Below are positions 42,627 to 50,291 of a stretch of 64,000 nt of DNA, one piece after another (within the stretch, counting starts at the first letter, position 1; every line of letters starts with the position of its first letter). Position numbers and translations under genes: made by a program. The notes under the pieces are model-generated. The model ran no database searches and was not told where the DNA came from. It saw only the letters and a list, made by a program, of their open reading frames with translations. The stretch is from UBA8958 sp964571695 (lineage in GTDB: Bacteria > Desulfobacterota > Syntrophia > Syntrophales > UBA8958). The DNA lies in assembly GCA_964571695.1 (NCBI GenBank), contig CAZNDG010000001.1, positions 1-64,000 of the forward strand. The letters are read 5' to 3'.

Positions 42627-44522
42627 ATGAACAAAGAGATCAGCGCCAAGATCGTCACTCCCGCCGAGGTCCCGGAACTTCTGCGCCCGGGCATGACCAT
42701 CTTTTTGGGAACCGGCGCGGCGGAACCCCGGACGCTTTCCAAGGCCCTACTTGACGCTTCTGGTAATAATATCAACGATCTGGAACTGATACAACTGGCC
42801 AGCATCGGCGAAGCCATTGCCTTTCAGCCCCAGGCCGGACGTGGCAAGTTCCGTCTTAAAACCTTCTATTCCGGATGGCTCGCCGAAGCGGCCATCACCT
42901 CCGGGACAGTGGATTTGATACCCAGCAGGATCTCCCGCATTCCCGCTCTCATCGCCTCCGGTGCGATTCGGGTGGATGCGGCCTTTATCCAGATCTCTCC
43001 CTTCGACGGCGCCGGCTTCGCCAGTCTGGGAGTGTCCGTGGATGCCGCCAGATATGCCATGGAAAAGGCATCGCTGGTCGTAGGGGAGATCAACCCCGCC
43101 GTCCCCAGGACGATGGGTAACACCTTTGTTCATGCCAACGAGTTCAATTACCTGGTCCGTGCCTCGGAAACGCCGATCTATCTGCCCCGCCCCGCCGTGG
43201 ACCCCGTCATGGAGCGGGTAGCCGCCCAGGTAGCCACCGTGATCCCCGACGGCGCCTGCCTCTCCTTCTATCCCGGCGCCCTCTTCGAATCTCTGGGCCG
43301 GAAGCTTACCCGAAAAAGGGATTTGGGGATTCACACCTTCTTCTTTACCGACGCCCTCATGGACCTGGTGAACTGCGGCGCCGTAACCAACCGCTACAAG
43401 GGCTATTTCCGCAACAAGTCTCTCACGTCATACGCCCTGGGGACCCCGGAGCTGATGAAGTGGCTTCACGACAATCCCCGGGTGGAATTCCAGGGCATCG
43501 ACATCGTCTCCGACCACTTCCGCATCAGCCTCAACGAGGGCATGCTCGCCATTCTACCGGCCCGCAAGATCGACCTTACCGGCATTGTCGCCCTCCATAC
43601 CGGCCAGGGCAACGTCGGCGGCGGTCCCGGTCAGGCGGAAGAATTTATTTCCGGGGCCTTACATTCCCGGGGGGGGCGCGCCGTCTTCGCACTGCCCAGC
43701 CGCAATCTCCACGGTGAAAGCAACATCCTGGTTTCCGCGGTGAAATATCCCAATATTTTCAGCAACCGTGAAGTCCTCGATCTCGTCGTCTCGGAATACG
43801 GCATCGCCTCTCTGTCTGGACGGACCCTCCGGGAACGCGCACAGGCCCTCATCGACATCGCTCACCCGGCCGACCGCGCGGAACTGGTCCGACAGGCAAA
43901 AGCACACCATATCCTCTTTCCCGACCAGATATATCTATCCGAGTCGGGCGCCATGTACCCCTTCGATATCATGGCGGATTATAACTTGAAGGACGGAAGG
44001 AAGATCCATTTCCGGGCCATCAAGCCGTCGGATGAAGAGGAGATGCGCCGCCTTTTCTACCGGTTTTCCGATCGTGCCATCTATTACCGATACTTCAGTG
44101 AAATCAAGGTGATGCCCCACGAAAAGATGCAGGAGTACGTCAACATCGATTATCGCCGGATCATGTCCATAGTCGGTGTCGTGGAGGAGGCGGGGATGCC
44201 CAGAATTATCGCCGAAGGGAGATATGTACGTCAGGAGGAATGTCCTTACGGCGATACCGCCTTCGTTGTAGAAGAATCATATCAGGGAAACGGAATCGCC
44301 ACGGCCTTGCTCAGGATGATCATGGCGGTGGCGAGAAAAAAGGGGCTCCGGGGGTTGACCGCCGATGTTTTGGCTGATAACAAGGCCATTATAAAGGTGT
44401 TCGAGAAGGGGGGACTACCCATGCAGGCCGTGATGGAACACGGCATTTACCATCTCACCATTTCCTTTCCGGACATCGCCGATCCGGATGATTACCGCCA
44501 CCCCGGTCAGCAGTTCAACTAA
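42627..44522 (+). CDS. Bifunctional acetyl-CoA hydrolase/CoA-transferase with C-terminal GNAT domain
   Basis: Residues 1 to about 440 are a CoA-transferase of the acetyl-CoA hydrolase type: EISAKIVTPAEVPELLRPGMTIFLG at the start, GQGNVGGGPGQAEEFISGAL and VVSEYGIASLSGRTLRERAQALIDIAHP further on. Residues about 460-600 form a GNAT acetyltransferase domain (FRAIKPSDEEEMRRLFYRFSD, and GYQGNGIATALLRMIM-like AcCoA loop). This two-domain design is known in Desulfobacterota and other bacteria. GNAT fusions of this kind may acetylate a Lys in the enzyme or partners, but that is inference. The start is ATG 42627; GTG 42612 is an alternative. A G8 tract (43669-43676) lies in the coding sequence. Confidence 0.82.
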   Translation: MNKEISAKIVTPAEVPELLRPGMTIFLGTGAAEPRTLSKALLDASGNNINDLELIQLASIGEAIAFQPQAGRGKFRLKTFYSGWLAEAAITSGTVDLIPSRISRIPALIASGAIRVDAAFIQISPFDGAGFASLGVSVDAARYAMEKASLVVGEINPAVPRTMGNTFVHANEFNYLVRASETPIYLPRPAVDPVMERVAAQVATVIPDGACLSFYPGALFESLGRKLTRKRDLGIHTFFFTDALMDLVNCGAVTNRYKGYFRNKSLTSYALGTPELMKWLHDNPRVEFQGIDIVSDHFRISLNEGMLAILPARKIDLTGIVALHTGQGNVGGGPGQAEEFISGALHSRGGRAVFALPSRNLHGESNILVSAVKYPNIFSNREVLDLVVSEYGIASLSGRTLRERAQALIDIAHPADRAELVRQAKAHHILFPDQIYLSESGAMYPFDIMADYNLKDGRKIHFRAIKPSDEEEMRRLFYRFSDRAIYYRYFSEIKVMPHEKMQEYVNIDYRRIMSIVGVVEEAGMPRIIAEGRYVRQEECPYGDTAFVVEESYQGNGIATALLRMIMAVARKKGLRGLTADVLADNKAIIKVFEKGGLPMQAVMEHGIYHLTISFPDIADPDDYRHPGQQFN

Positions 44523-45301
44523 TGGACATCCTTTTCCTTTTAAAAAAAATCGCCGGTAATTTTTTGATGCCACTGTCGGTCATCATTCTATTCATTGCCG
44601 CCGGGCTTCTTATGCTCGGGAGGAAGAAAAAGAGGCAAAAAACCGGGGTATTTCTCATTGTCCTATCCACAATCATCCTGGCCGCATTCAGTTACGGATT
44701 CATTGCGGATGCCCTAGTCGCCCCCCTGGAGAATCGTTATCCGCCGCTCTTGACTCCGGAAAATCATGTTCAGGCCAGGGACATCGGATACGTCGTGGTT
44801 TTAGGAGGCGGCAGCTTTCCCGAGGGAGAACTCCCCCTTTCCAGCCGGCTTACCCCGGAATCCCTGGCCCGCCTTCTGGAGGGCATGCGTATCTATCGCC
44901 GCCTCCCCGGGGCCAAACTGATCCTGTCGGGCGGGACGGTCTTTCAGGATGTGCAGCCGGAGGCCGCCACACTCGCCAATGTCGCCCTCATGATGGGGGC
45001 GCGGGAAGAAGACTTGATACGGGAAGACCATTCCCTGGATACCTCCGATCAGGCCCGGATGATCGCCGCGTTGATCGGCAAGAGTCCTTTTATCCTGGTG
45101 ACCTCGGCGATTCACATGCCCCGGTCCGTGGCCCTCTTTCGCAAGCAGGGCCTTGCTCCTATTCCGGCGCCGACCAATTACCTGGCCGTCCCACAAACGC
45201 ATTTCCATCCCGGCTGTTTTTTCCCCGGCGCCGTTTCCCTGCGCAAGACGGAAGCGGCCATTCATGAATATTTGGGCCTCATCGTCACGTACCTGAAATG
45301 A
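44522..45301 (+). CDS. YdcF/ElyC family protein (DUF218)
   Basis: The 259-residue protein has two N-terminal membrane helices (residues 13-33 and 43-65) and then a DUF218 domain: YVVVLGGGSFPEGELPLSS, AKLILSGGTVFQD, and TSAIHMPRSVALFRK. E. coli ElyC of this family influences peptidoglycan precursor use; YdcF binds SAM. The start ATG overlaps the upstream stop (TAATG), so it is coupled to the CoA-transferase gene. The exact role is unknown. Confidence 0.85.
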   Translation: MDILFLLKKIAGNFLMPLSVIILFIAAGLLMLGRKKKRQKTGVFLIVLSTIILAAFSYGFIADALVAPLENRYPPLLTPENHVQARDIGYVVVLGGGSFPEGELPLSSRLTPESLARLLEGMRIYRRLPGAKLILSGGTVFQDVQPEAATLANVALMMGAREEDLIREDHSLDTSDQARMIAALIGKSPFILVTSAIHMPRSVALFRKQGLAPIPAPTNYLAVPQTHFHPGCFFPGAVSLRKTEAAIHEYLGLIVTYLK

Positions 45302-45586
45302 ATGTTCATCGCTATCCGTTTTTCCTCAACCTCGCGATTCTCCCATTGAAAACACGGGTAGTTAAAAAGCGTCTTGAATTTAGTCGGGGGGCATGTTACT
45401 GAGACCGGGAAAATTGGCGGATGTCCTTCCCCCGCAGGGACGGAACCTACTAATGCTCCGGCGGCAGAAATATCCATGGGCGTTAAGCTTTGCTTTCGAT
45501 CCGATTTTGATGAACTGCAACATCGTGCGGGTACCGAAAAACAAGCCTCGACACCGCCGGCCTTACCAAGCGAAGGATTTAGGTAC
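45302..45586 (+). other. 285-base non-coding leader before the VCBS gene
   Basis: No credible gene occupies this stretch: an open frame from 45374 runs through it but lacks a ribosome-binding site and has composition unlike protein. The DNA contains several self-complementary GC-rich pieces, and a weak promoter-like TTGAAT with TTACTG sits near 45374-45401. I recognise no riboswitch family in it. Confidence 0.4.
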
Positions 45587-47335
45587 ATGAAGCAATTCAA
45601 TAGATTTTGTTTCCTGACAATGGCGGGTATCTGCCTGTTCTTCATGCTCTCGGCGCCCCTGGGGGCCAAGGACAAAAAAAGCGTGGCCGTATTGCCATTT
45701 GCCGTAAACAGCATGGACAATATTGACTATGTTCAGCAGGGCATCCAGGTCATGCTTGCCTCCCGCATCGCCGGCAGCGACAGGATCGAAGTGGTGAGCA
45801 AAGACAAGGTCGCCGATGCCGCAAAGACGTTGAAGTTAAAAGAAATGACCCTTGCCGACATAAACGGCCTGGGGAAAAAGATGGCGGTGGACTACGTAGT
45901 GGCGGGCACGATCACGAAAATCGGCAACAGTGTCAGCATCGACGGCAGGCTGGTTGACATTGCCGCCGACAAGCCCGCAGTGACTGTCTCGACCCAATCA
46001 CAGGGGATGGATGACGTCATTGTCAAGATTAACGATTTCGCCCTACGGATAGAGCAGCACATCCTCGGTACCGCTCCTGCCGCCGTTGCCGGTCCGGTTC
46101 CTTCTGTCGCAACGACCGCCGCGCTGCCCCAAATTACCGCTCCCGGGGCGTCGCCATCCCAAAAAGAACGGGAGGGTCAGATCATCGCCGGGATGCGGAC
46201 CGGGAAGAAGGCTACCTTCACCGGCGCCATCAATCCGGATTTCATCAGCGGCGCCCAGCCTCGGGATAAGCGGGGCTTCTGGATGAGCCAGAAGTATCCC
46301 ACCAACTATAAAGGGATTGATGTGGGCGACGTCAATGGCGACGGTCGGAACGAAATGGTGGTTATCGACGAAAACAGCGTTTACATCTACCAGAAAAAAG
46401 ACACCGACGCCCTGCTGCTTGCCAAGATCAGCGGCGGACGCTACAACAATTACATGGGGGTCGATCTCATCGACCTCAACGGCAACGGCATAAAGGAGAT
46501 CATCGTCTCCAACGTGCTCACGAAGAGAGAGGCCTACAACGTCACCAACACCCTCTCCTCCTTTGTCCTGGAGTGGAAGGACGGCAAATTCGTCACCATC
46601 GCCGACAACCTCCCCTGGATGTTCCGGGTCATCGATACAAAACCGGCGGGCATCCGCCTTCTCGGCCAAAAGATTGGCGTTTCCCGGCCCTTCGAGACAG
46701 ACATCAACGAAATGGTCTGGCGCAACGGTAAATATCAGGAGGGCGCAAAGCTCAAAATACCCCGGGGGCTTAACATCTACGGCTTGACCCTGGACAACCT
46801 CGGCGAAGGCGCTGAAAAAATCATCTCCTTCAATAATTATGACTATCTATGCGTATATCACGAAACCGACAAACCCCTTTACGCCGTACAGTCCATGCTG
46901 GGAAGCAAGGAGTTCATCTACAAGAGCGATGAGGTCTTCGGTGGAAGCAACCTGTATATCGAACATTACGGAGAAGACATGCCGGGAAATGACTACACCT
47001 TCTACAACACCTATTTGAACGCCCGGATCATCCCCTACGACACCAACAAGGACGGCAAGCGGGAGTTGATCGTCGTCAAGAACCTGACCGCGTCCCGGCT
47101 CCTGAAGAACGTGAAGATCTTCACGGCCAGTGAGTTCTACAATCTTGAATGGGATTCCCTGGGCATGGTGGAAAACTGGCATACCCGGAAGATGAACGGC
47201 TACGTAGCGGATTACCAGATCAAGGACATCGACAATGACGGCGAAGACGAAATCGTCATGGTGCTCGTGACCTCCGCCGGTTCCCTGCTGGGCCGGGAAA
47301 GCGTCATCGCCGCCTACAAGATTCACGCGCAATAG
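45587..47335 (+). CDS. Exported protein with FlgO/TolB-like N-domain and VCBS/FG-GAP repeats
   Basis: The 582-residue product has a signal peptide (FCFLTMAGICLFFMLSAPLGA, cleavage near residue 25). An N-terminal domain (about residues 29-165) starts KKSVAVLPFAVNSMDNIDYVQQ and resembles CsgG/FlgO-type periplasmic modules. The C-terminal part (about 225-580) has at least four calcium-loop-like FG-GAP/VCBS repeats, seen as DVNGDGRNEMVVID, DLNGNGIKEIIVS, DTNKDGKRELIVV and DIDNDGEDEIVMV. The pattern fits a beta-propeller that binds a surface or extracellular partner. I choose ATG 45587 with AAGGA upstream; the frame is open further 5' but not coding-like. Confidence 0.78.
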   Translation: MKQFNRFCFLTMAGICLFFMLSAPLGAKDKKSVAVLPFAVNSMDNIDYVQQGIQVMLASRIAGSDRIEVVSKDKVADAAKTLKLKEMTLADINGLGKKMAVDYVVAGTITKIGNSVSIDGRLVDIAADKPAVTVSTQSQGMDDVIVKINDFALRIEQHILGTAPAAVAGPVPSVATTAALPQITAPGASPSQKEREGQIIAGMRTGKKATFTGAINPDFISGAQPRDKRGFWMSQKYPTNYKGIDVGDVNGDGRNEMVVIDENSVYIYQKKDTDALLLAKISGGRYNNYMGVDLIDLNGNGIKEIIVSNVLTKREAYNVTNTLSSFVLEWKDGKFVTIADNLPWMFRVIDTKPAGIRLLGQKIGVSRPFETDINEMVWRNGKYQEGAKLKIPRGLNIYGLTLDNLGEGAEKIISFNNYDYLCVYHETDKPLYAVQSMLGSKEFIYKSDEVFGGSNLYIEHYGEDMPGNDYTFYNTYLNARIIPYDTNKDGKRELIVVKNLTASRLLKNVKIFTASEFYNLEWDSLGMVENWHTRKMNGYVADYQIKDIDNDGEDEIVMVLVTSAGSLLGRESVIAAYKIHAQ

Positions 47336-47338
47336 GGG

Positions 47339-47365
47339 TTGACAAGAGAGGATAACTGTTATAGG
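47339..47365 (+). promoter_or_regulatory. Possible promoter for tRNA-Met
   Basis: TTGACA (47339-47344) and TATAGG (47360-47365) are separated by 15 bases and sit about 29 bases before the mature tRNA. The short spacer lowers confidence. Confidence 0.4.
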
Positions 47366-47393
47366 AGCAGCCTTCATCCGAAACGATCACCAG

Positions 47394-47470
47394 GGCGGTG
47401 TAGCTCAGTCGGTCAGAGCATGCGGCTCATATCCGCAGTGTCCGGGGTTCAAATCCCTGCACCGCCACCA
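47394..47470 (+). tRNA. tRNA-Met (CAU)
   Basis: A full cloverleaf of 77 bases with encoded CCA. The acceptor stem GGCGGTG pairs with CACCGCC, and the anticodon stem TGCGG/CCGCA surrounds loop CTCATAT, giving CAU. The sequence fits an elongator Met tRNA better than the lysidine-modified Ile tRNA or the initiator, whose first pair is mismatched; here position 1-72 is G-C. The Ile2 possibility is not excluded without comparing determinants. Confidence 0.9.
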
Positions 47471-47484
47471 ATTAAACCAAAGCG

Positions 47485-47511
47485 AGCTCGGCCGTAGGCC
47501 GGGCTTTTTTA
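47485..47511 (+). terminator. Rho-independent terminator after tRNA-Met
   Basis: A 9-bp stem AGCTCGGCC/GGCCGGGCT (one G-T pair) with a GTA loop is followed by TTTTTT. It begins 15 bases after the tRNA. Confidence 0.88.
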
Positions 47512-47521
47512 TCGCCTGACG

Positions 47522-48493
47522 ATGAGCAACGTCTTTGCACCGGGATTCTGCTTCCGCAATCCTCACCTCCAGACTTTTCTGGGCCGGAGTAAATACCGCC
47601 TTAAGGATACGGAAGCGCTTCACAGATCCTCGACGCCGGTAATCCTCCCATGCGGGGAGGGAGTCCGTCTTTTGGGGCACCATGCCCGCCGGCCGGAAGG
47701 AACCGCCCGGGGCCTTGTGGTCCTGATTCACGGCTGGGAGGGCAGCGCTGATTCCACCTATATCCTGGCCACCGCCGGTTACTTTTACCGCCGGGGCTTC
47801 GACATTTTCCGTCTTAACCTTCGCGACCACGGTGAATCCCATCATCTCAACGAGGGGCTCTTCCACGGCGCCCTGATCAGGGAAACCTTCCAGGCCCTGC
47901 GGAATATCGCCCGGTTGCCAACGTTCGGCCGTCTCTACCTGATCGGTTTTTCCCTGGGAGGAAACTTCGCTCTCCGGGCCGCCCTGAAGCACAGCCGGGA
48001 GGAGGAGCTTCCCCCCCTGAGACATGTTTTTGCCGTCAGCCCCGCCCTGGACCCCCACAAGGCCACCGTGGCCATCGATGCGGGATGGGGTGTTTACCGC
48101 CGTTATTTTTTAAACAAATGGAAACGTTCGCTTGTAAAAAAACAGGCCCTGTTCCCCCATCTTTATGATTTTCGCCCTATGATGAAGGCCCGATCATGCA
48201 TGGAACTGACGGAGGCGATGATGGTTTACTACCGTGAGTACCGTGATTATCGTGACTATTTTCGTCAGTACACCCTGGACGGCGCCTCTTTTACCGGCTT
48301 GTCCGTTTCCACGACGATCATCGTTTCCCGGGATGACCCGGTTATCCCCATAGAAGATTTTCATGCTTTGCCGGGTCAGGAAAAACTGCATGTCGTAGTC
48401 CAACCCTATGGAGGTCACTGTGGATTCATCGATATGCCCGGTTTTTCCTGCTGGTACGAGCGGAATATTTATGACATAATCGACCGGTCATGA
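47522..48493 (+). CDS. YheT family alpha/beta hydrolase
   Basis: The 323-residue serine hydrolase has LIHGWEGSADS (oxyanion side), the nucleophile elbow GFSLGGNFAL, and late acidic and His positions (SRDDPVIPIEDF and PYGGHCGF). N-terminal FRNPHLQTFLG is the YheT mark. The substrate is unknown; E. coli YheT and relatives are carboxylesterase-like. It begins only 11 bases after the tRNA terminator and has a poor ribosome-binding site, so its own promoter is not evident. It overlaps the next gene by 4 bases. Confidence 0.87.
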   Translation: MSNVFAPGFCFRNPHLQTFLGRSKYRLKDTEALHRSSTPVILPCGEGVRLLGHHARRPEGTARGLVVLIHGWEGSADSTYILATAGYFYRRGFDIFRLNLRDHGESHHLNEGLFHGALIRETFQALRNIARLPTFGRLYLIGFSLGGNFALRAALKHSREEELPPLRHVFAVSPALDPHKATVAIDAGWGVYRRYFLNKWKRSLVKKQALFPHLYDFRPMMKARSCMELTEAMMVYYREYRDYRDYFRQYTLDGASFTGLSVSTTIIVSRDDPVIPIEDFHALPGQEKLHVVVQPYGGHCGFIDMPGFSCWYERNIYDIIDRS

Positions 48494-49362
48494 TTAAGAA
48501 GTACGATACTTCCGCCGACGACGGCAATCTGCCCCTTCTAATAAGATCCGGACTTTTCCAAAACCAAAGCGATTTTCTGCCTAAATGGCATGAAATACAT
48601 GGGGAAAAGAGTTGCCGTCACGGTCGTCAATTATCCGCCGGCGTCCTGCTCCTCCTCCATCGCCGCCCCCATGGCCAACCCGGACGGCAAAAGGGTGAAA
48701 ATCCCTGGGTATTGCAACTGATCAAGAGATCATCCCAAACCTCCCAGGGAGGCGATATCAGTTGCCCCGGCGGGATGCTCCAGCACCTCATCGACTGGGG
48801 CTTCAGTCTCATCTTCGTCCGTAGCGGCATCCTGACCTTACCTCTCCTTTCGTTGGAAACAGGAACAACGGGAACATCCCGTCGGGAGCGAAGGATCGTT
48901 TCCATGTTTTTTGCCAACGCCCTCCGGGAATCATGGGAGGAACTCCGTCTCCATCCGTTCCGTGTTTCGCTTCTTGGGGTACTGCCCACCTATTCCCTCC
49001 ATCTCTTCCGCCGGACGATTTTTCCCCTCGTCGCCCTCACCGATCCCGACTGGACGCCAAATCCCAATCGCGAGGTGGAGAGGTTCATCGAAATTCCTCT
49101 GGAGTCTTTCTTCGATCCGTACTCCTACGGCCGCTATCTGATTCAGGCCTCGGACTCGGTTGCCACCGGCAATCCGGGGCCTTGGGAATTTCCCTGCCTG
49201 ATCCATGCACAAGACGGCGGGGAGGAGATTCTTTGGGGCGCAACTTTCTATATCATAATGAATTTACTGAAGATTGTCTTCAATCACCAGTTGCCGGACC
49301 TTACTGATAAAAGGATCCGCAGGAAGGTTTTACATGCCGACTATCTCACCGGAAGGCGATAA
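48490..49362 (+). CDS. NUDIX-like (CoA diphosphatase-related) protein with insertion in the box
   Basis: Residues around 95 show GGDISCPGGML, and about 45 residues later come ALRESWEELRLHP, together forming the CoA-diphosphatase-type NUDIX box with a large insertion between its halves. The RE and EE metal ligands are present, but the terminal Gly of REUxEExGU is replaced by Leu. Length 290 is long for the family (about 190-220). The start is ATG in ATGA overlap with the YheT stop. It is probably a NUDIX hydrolase of altered specificity; activity is uncertain. Confidence 0.65.
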   Translation: MIKKYDTSADDGNLPLLIRSGLFQNQSDFLPKWHEIHGEKSCRHGRQLSAGVLLLLHRRPHGQPGRQKGENPWVLQLIKRSSQTSQGGDISCPGGMLQHLIDWGFSLIFVRSGILTLPLLSLETGTTGTSRRERRIVSMFFANALRESWEELRLHPFRVSLLGVLPTYSLHLFRRTIFPLVALTDPDWTPNPNREVERFIEIPLESFFDPYSYGRYLIQASDSVATGNPGPWEFPCLIHAQDGGEEILWGATFYIIMNLLKIVFNHQLPDLTDKRIRRKVLHADYLTGRR

Positions 49363-49374
49363 AAGGCGCCGGTC

Positions 49375-50049
49375 ATGAATTCAATCCGGAGTTTGAAAAC
49401 CATTGTTTTCGACTTTGACGGCACGATCGCCGGCTTGACCATCGATTTCGCCGCGATGCGCCACCGGTTAATGGACCATCTGCAAAGTTTCGGCATCAGC
49501 CCGGACGGACTGCGCAAACCGTACATCCTGGAAATGATCGCCGCCGGAAAGGAACTGATCGCCCGCTCTTCACCCGGACGGGAAACGAGTTACGAGCGCG
49601 GGGCACTGGCTCTGGTCAGGGATATGGAGCTGGCGGCGGCACGAACGGGAGGCCTTTTTCCCGGAATCAGAGAGATGCTCTCCCTGCTTCGGGCTCAGGG
49701 ACGGCACACGGGGGTGGTGACCAGAAACTGCCGGGAGGCCGTCGAAGCGGTGTTCCCCGACATCGATCTATTTGTAGATATCGTGCTGACTCGTGATGAC
49801 ACCCCCAATGTCAAACCCCATCCCGGACACCTCCATCAGGCCCTGACGACATTGGCCGCACAGGTCGCTACGGCGGCGATGGTAGGAGATCACAAAATGG
49901 ATATGCTTCTCGCCAGAGATGTGGGGGTCCTGGCCATCGGCGTGCTTACGGGGCACGATACCGCTCTGGAACTGAAAGAGGCGGGCGCGGAAGTCATCCT
50001 CGCCTCCGCAGCCGTCCTGGCCGATTTTCTTTCCTCTAATTCCAATTGA
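49375..50049 (+). CDS. HAD family hydrolase (phosphoglycolate phosphatase-like)
   Basis: The HAD nucleophile motif is VFDFDGTIAGLTIDF near residues 11-25; motif II is VVTRNCREAVE with the Thr; motif III/IV is VGDHKMDMLLARD. The helical cap lies between residues 20 and 95. At 224 residues it fits subfamily IA. Substrates range from phosphoglycolate to nucleotides. It starts 12 bases after the NUDIX-like gene and probably belongs to the same transcript. It is followed by a promoter and the repeat element. Confidence 0.87.
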   Translation: MNSIRSLKTIVFDFDGTIAGLTIDFAAMRHRLMDHLQSFGISPDGLRKPYILEMIAAGKELIARSSPGRETSYERGALALVRDMELAAARTGGLFPGIREMLSLLRAQGRHTGVVTRNCREAVEAVFPDIDLFVDIVLTRDDTPNVKPHPGHLHQALTTLAAQVATAAMVGDHKMDMLLARDVGVLAIGVLTGHDTALELKEAGAEVILASAAVLADFLSSNSN

Positions 50050-50069
50050 TAATACTTATCTTAATATTA

Positions 50070-50098
50070 TTGACATTATGTCCATATATTGTTATAAG
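50070..50098 (+). promoter_or_regulatory. Strong sigma-70 promoter upstream of the phosphohexomutase
   Basis: TTGACA (50070-50075), 17-base spacer, TATAAG (50093-50098; five of six). Transcription should start near 50104-50106, immediately before CTCGGGAGG and the repeat element. This is the best promoter match in the window. Confidence 0.75.
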
Positions 50099-50112
50099 CA
50101 CATGCTCGGGAG

Positions 50113-50278
50113 GAGAGCTTTGCATAACTGTGGAAAAATGGTTCGCAAGCGGCGAATCAAATGTTTTTCGCCGTTGCGTGATTGAACTTAACGCTTGGTA
50201 ACGAATAAGGTTTATACGTTACCCATTCAGAGGCGAAAAAGTTTTCTGAGCCGCGGCGAAGCCATTTTTCAAAGGTCT
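50113..50278 (+). repeat. MITE-like inverted-repeat element, copy B (full length, in a 5' leader)
   Basis: This 166-bp element has the same ends as copy A: left GAGAGCTTTG, right AAAGGTCT. Arms read inward as AAAAATGG...TTTTTCGCC on the left and GGCGAAAAA...CCATTTTT on the right. It is flanked by an exact 6-bp repeat CGGGAG (50107-50112 and 50279-50284), extendable to 9 bases as CTCGGGAGG (50105-50113 and 50277-50285). The right-hand copy is the Shine-Dalgarno of the phosphohexomutase. The element lies between that gene's promoter and start, so it is predicted to be transcribed as a long hairpin leader. Confidence 0.85.
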
Positions 50279-50291
50279 CGGGAGGTTGATT

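Noticed and set aside
45374..45586. N-terminal extension of the VCBS protein
   Set aside because: No ribosome-binding site at 45374, composition unlike protein, and a proper signal peptide begins at ATG 45587.
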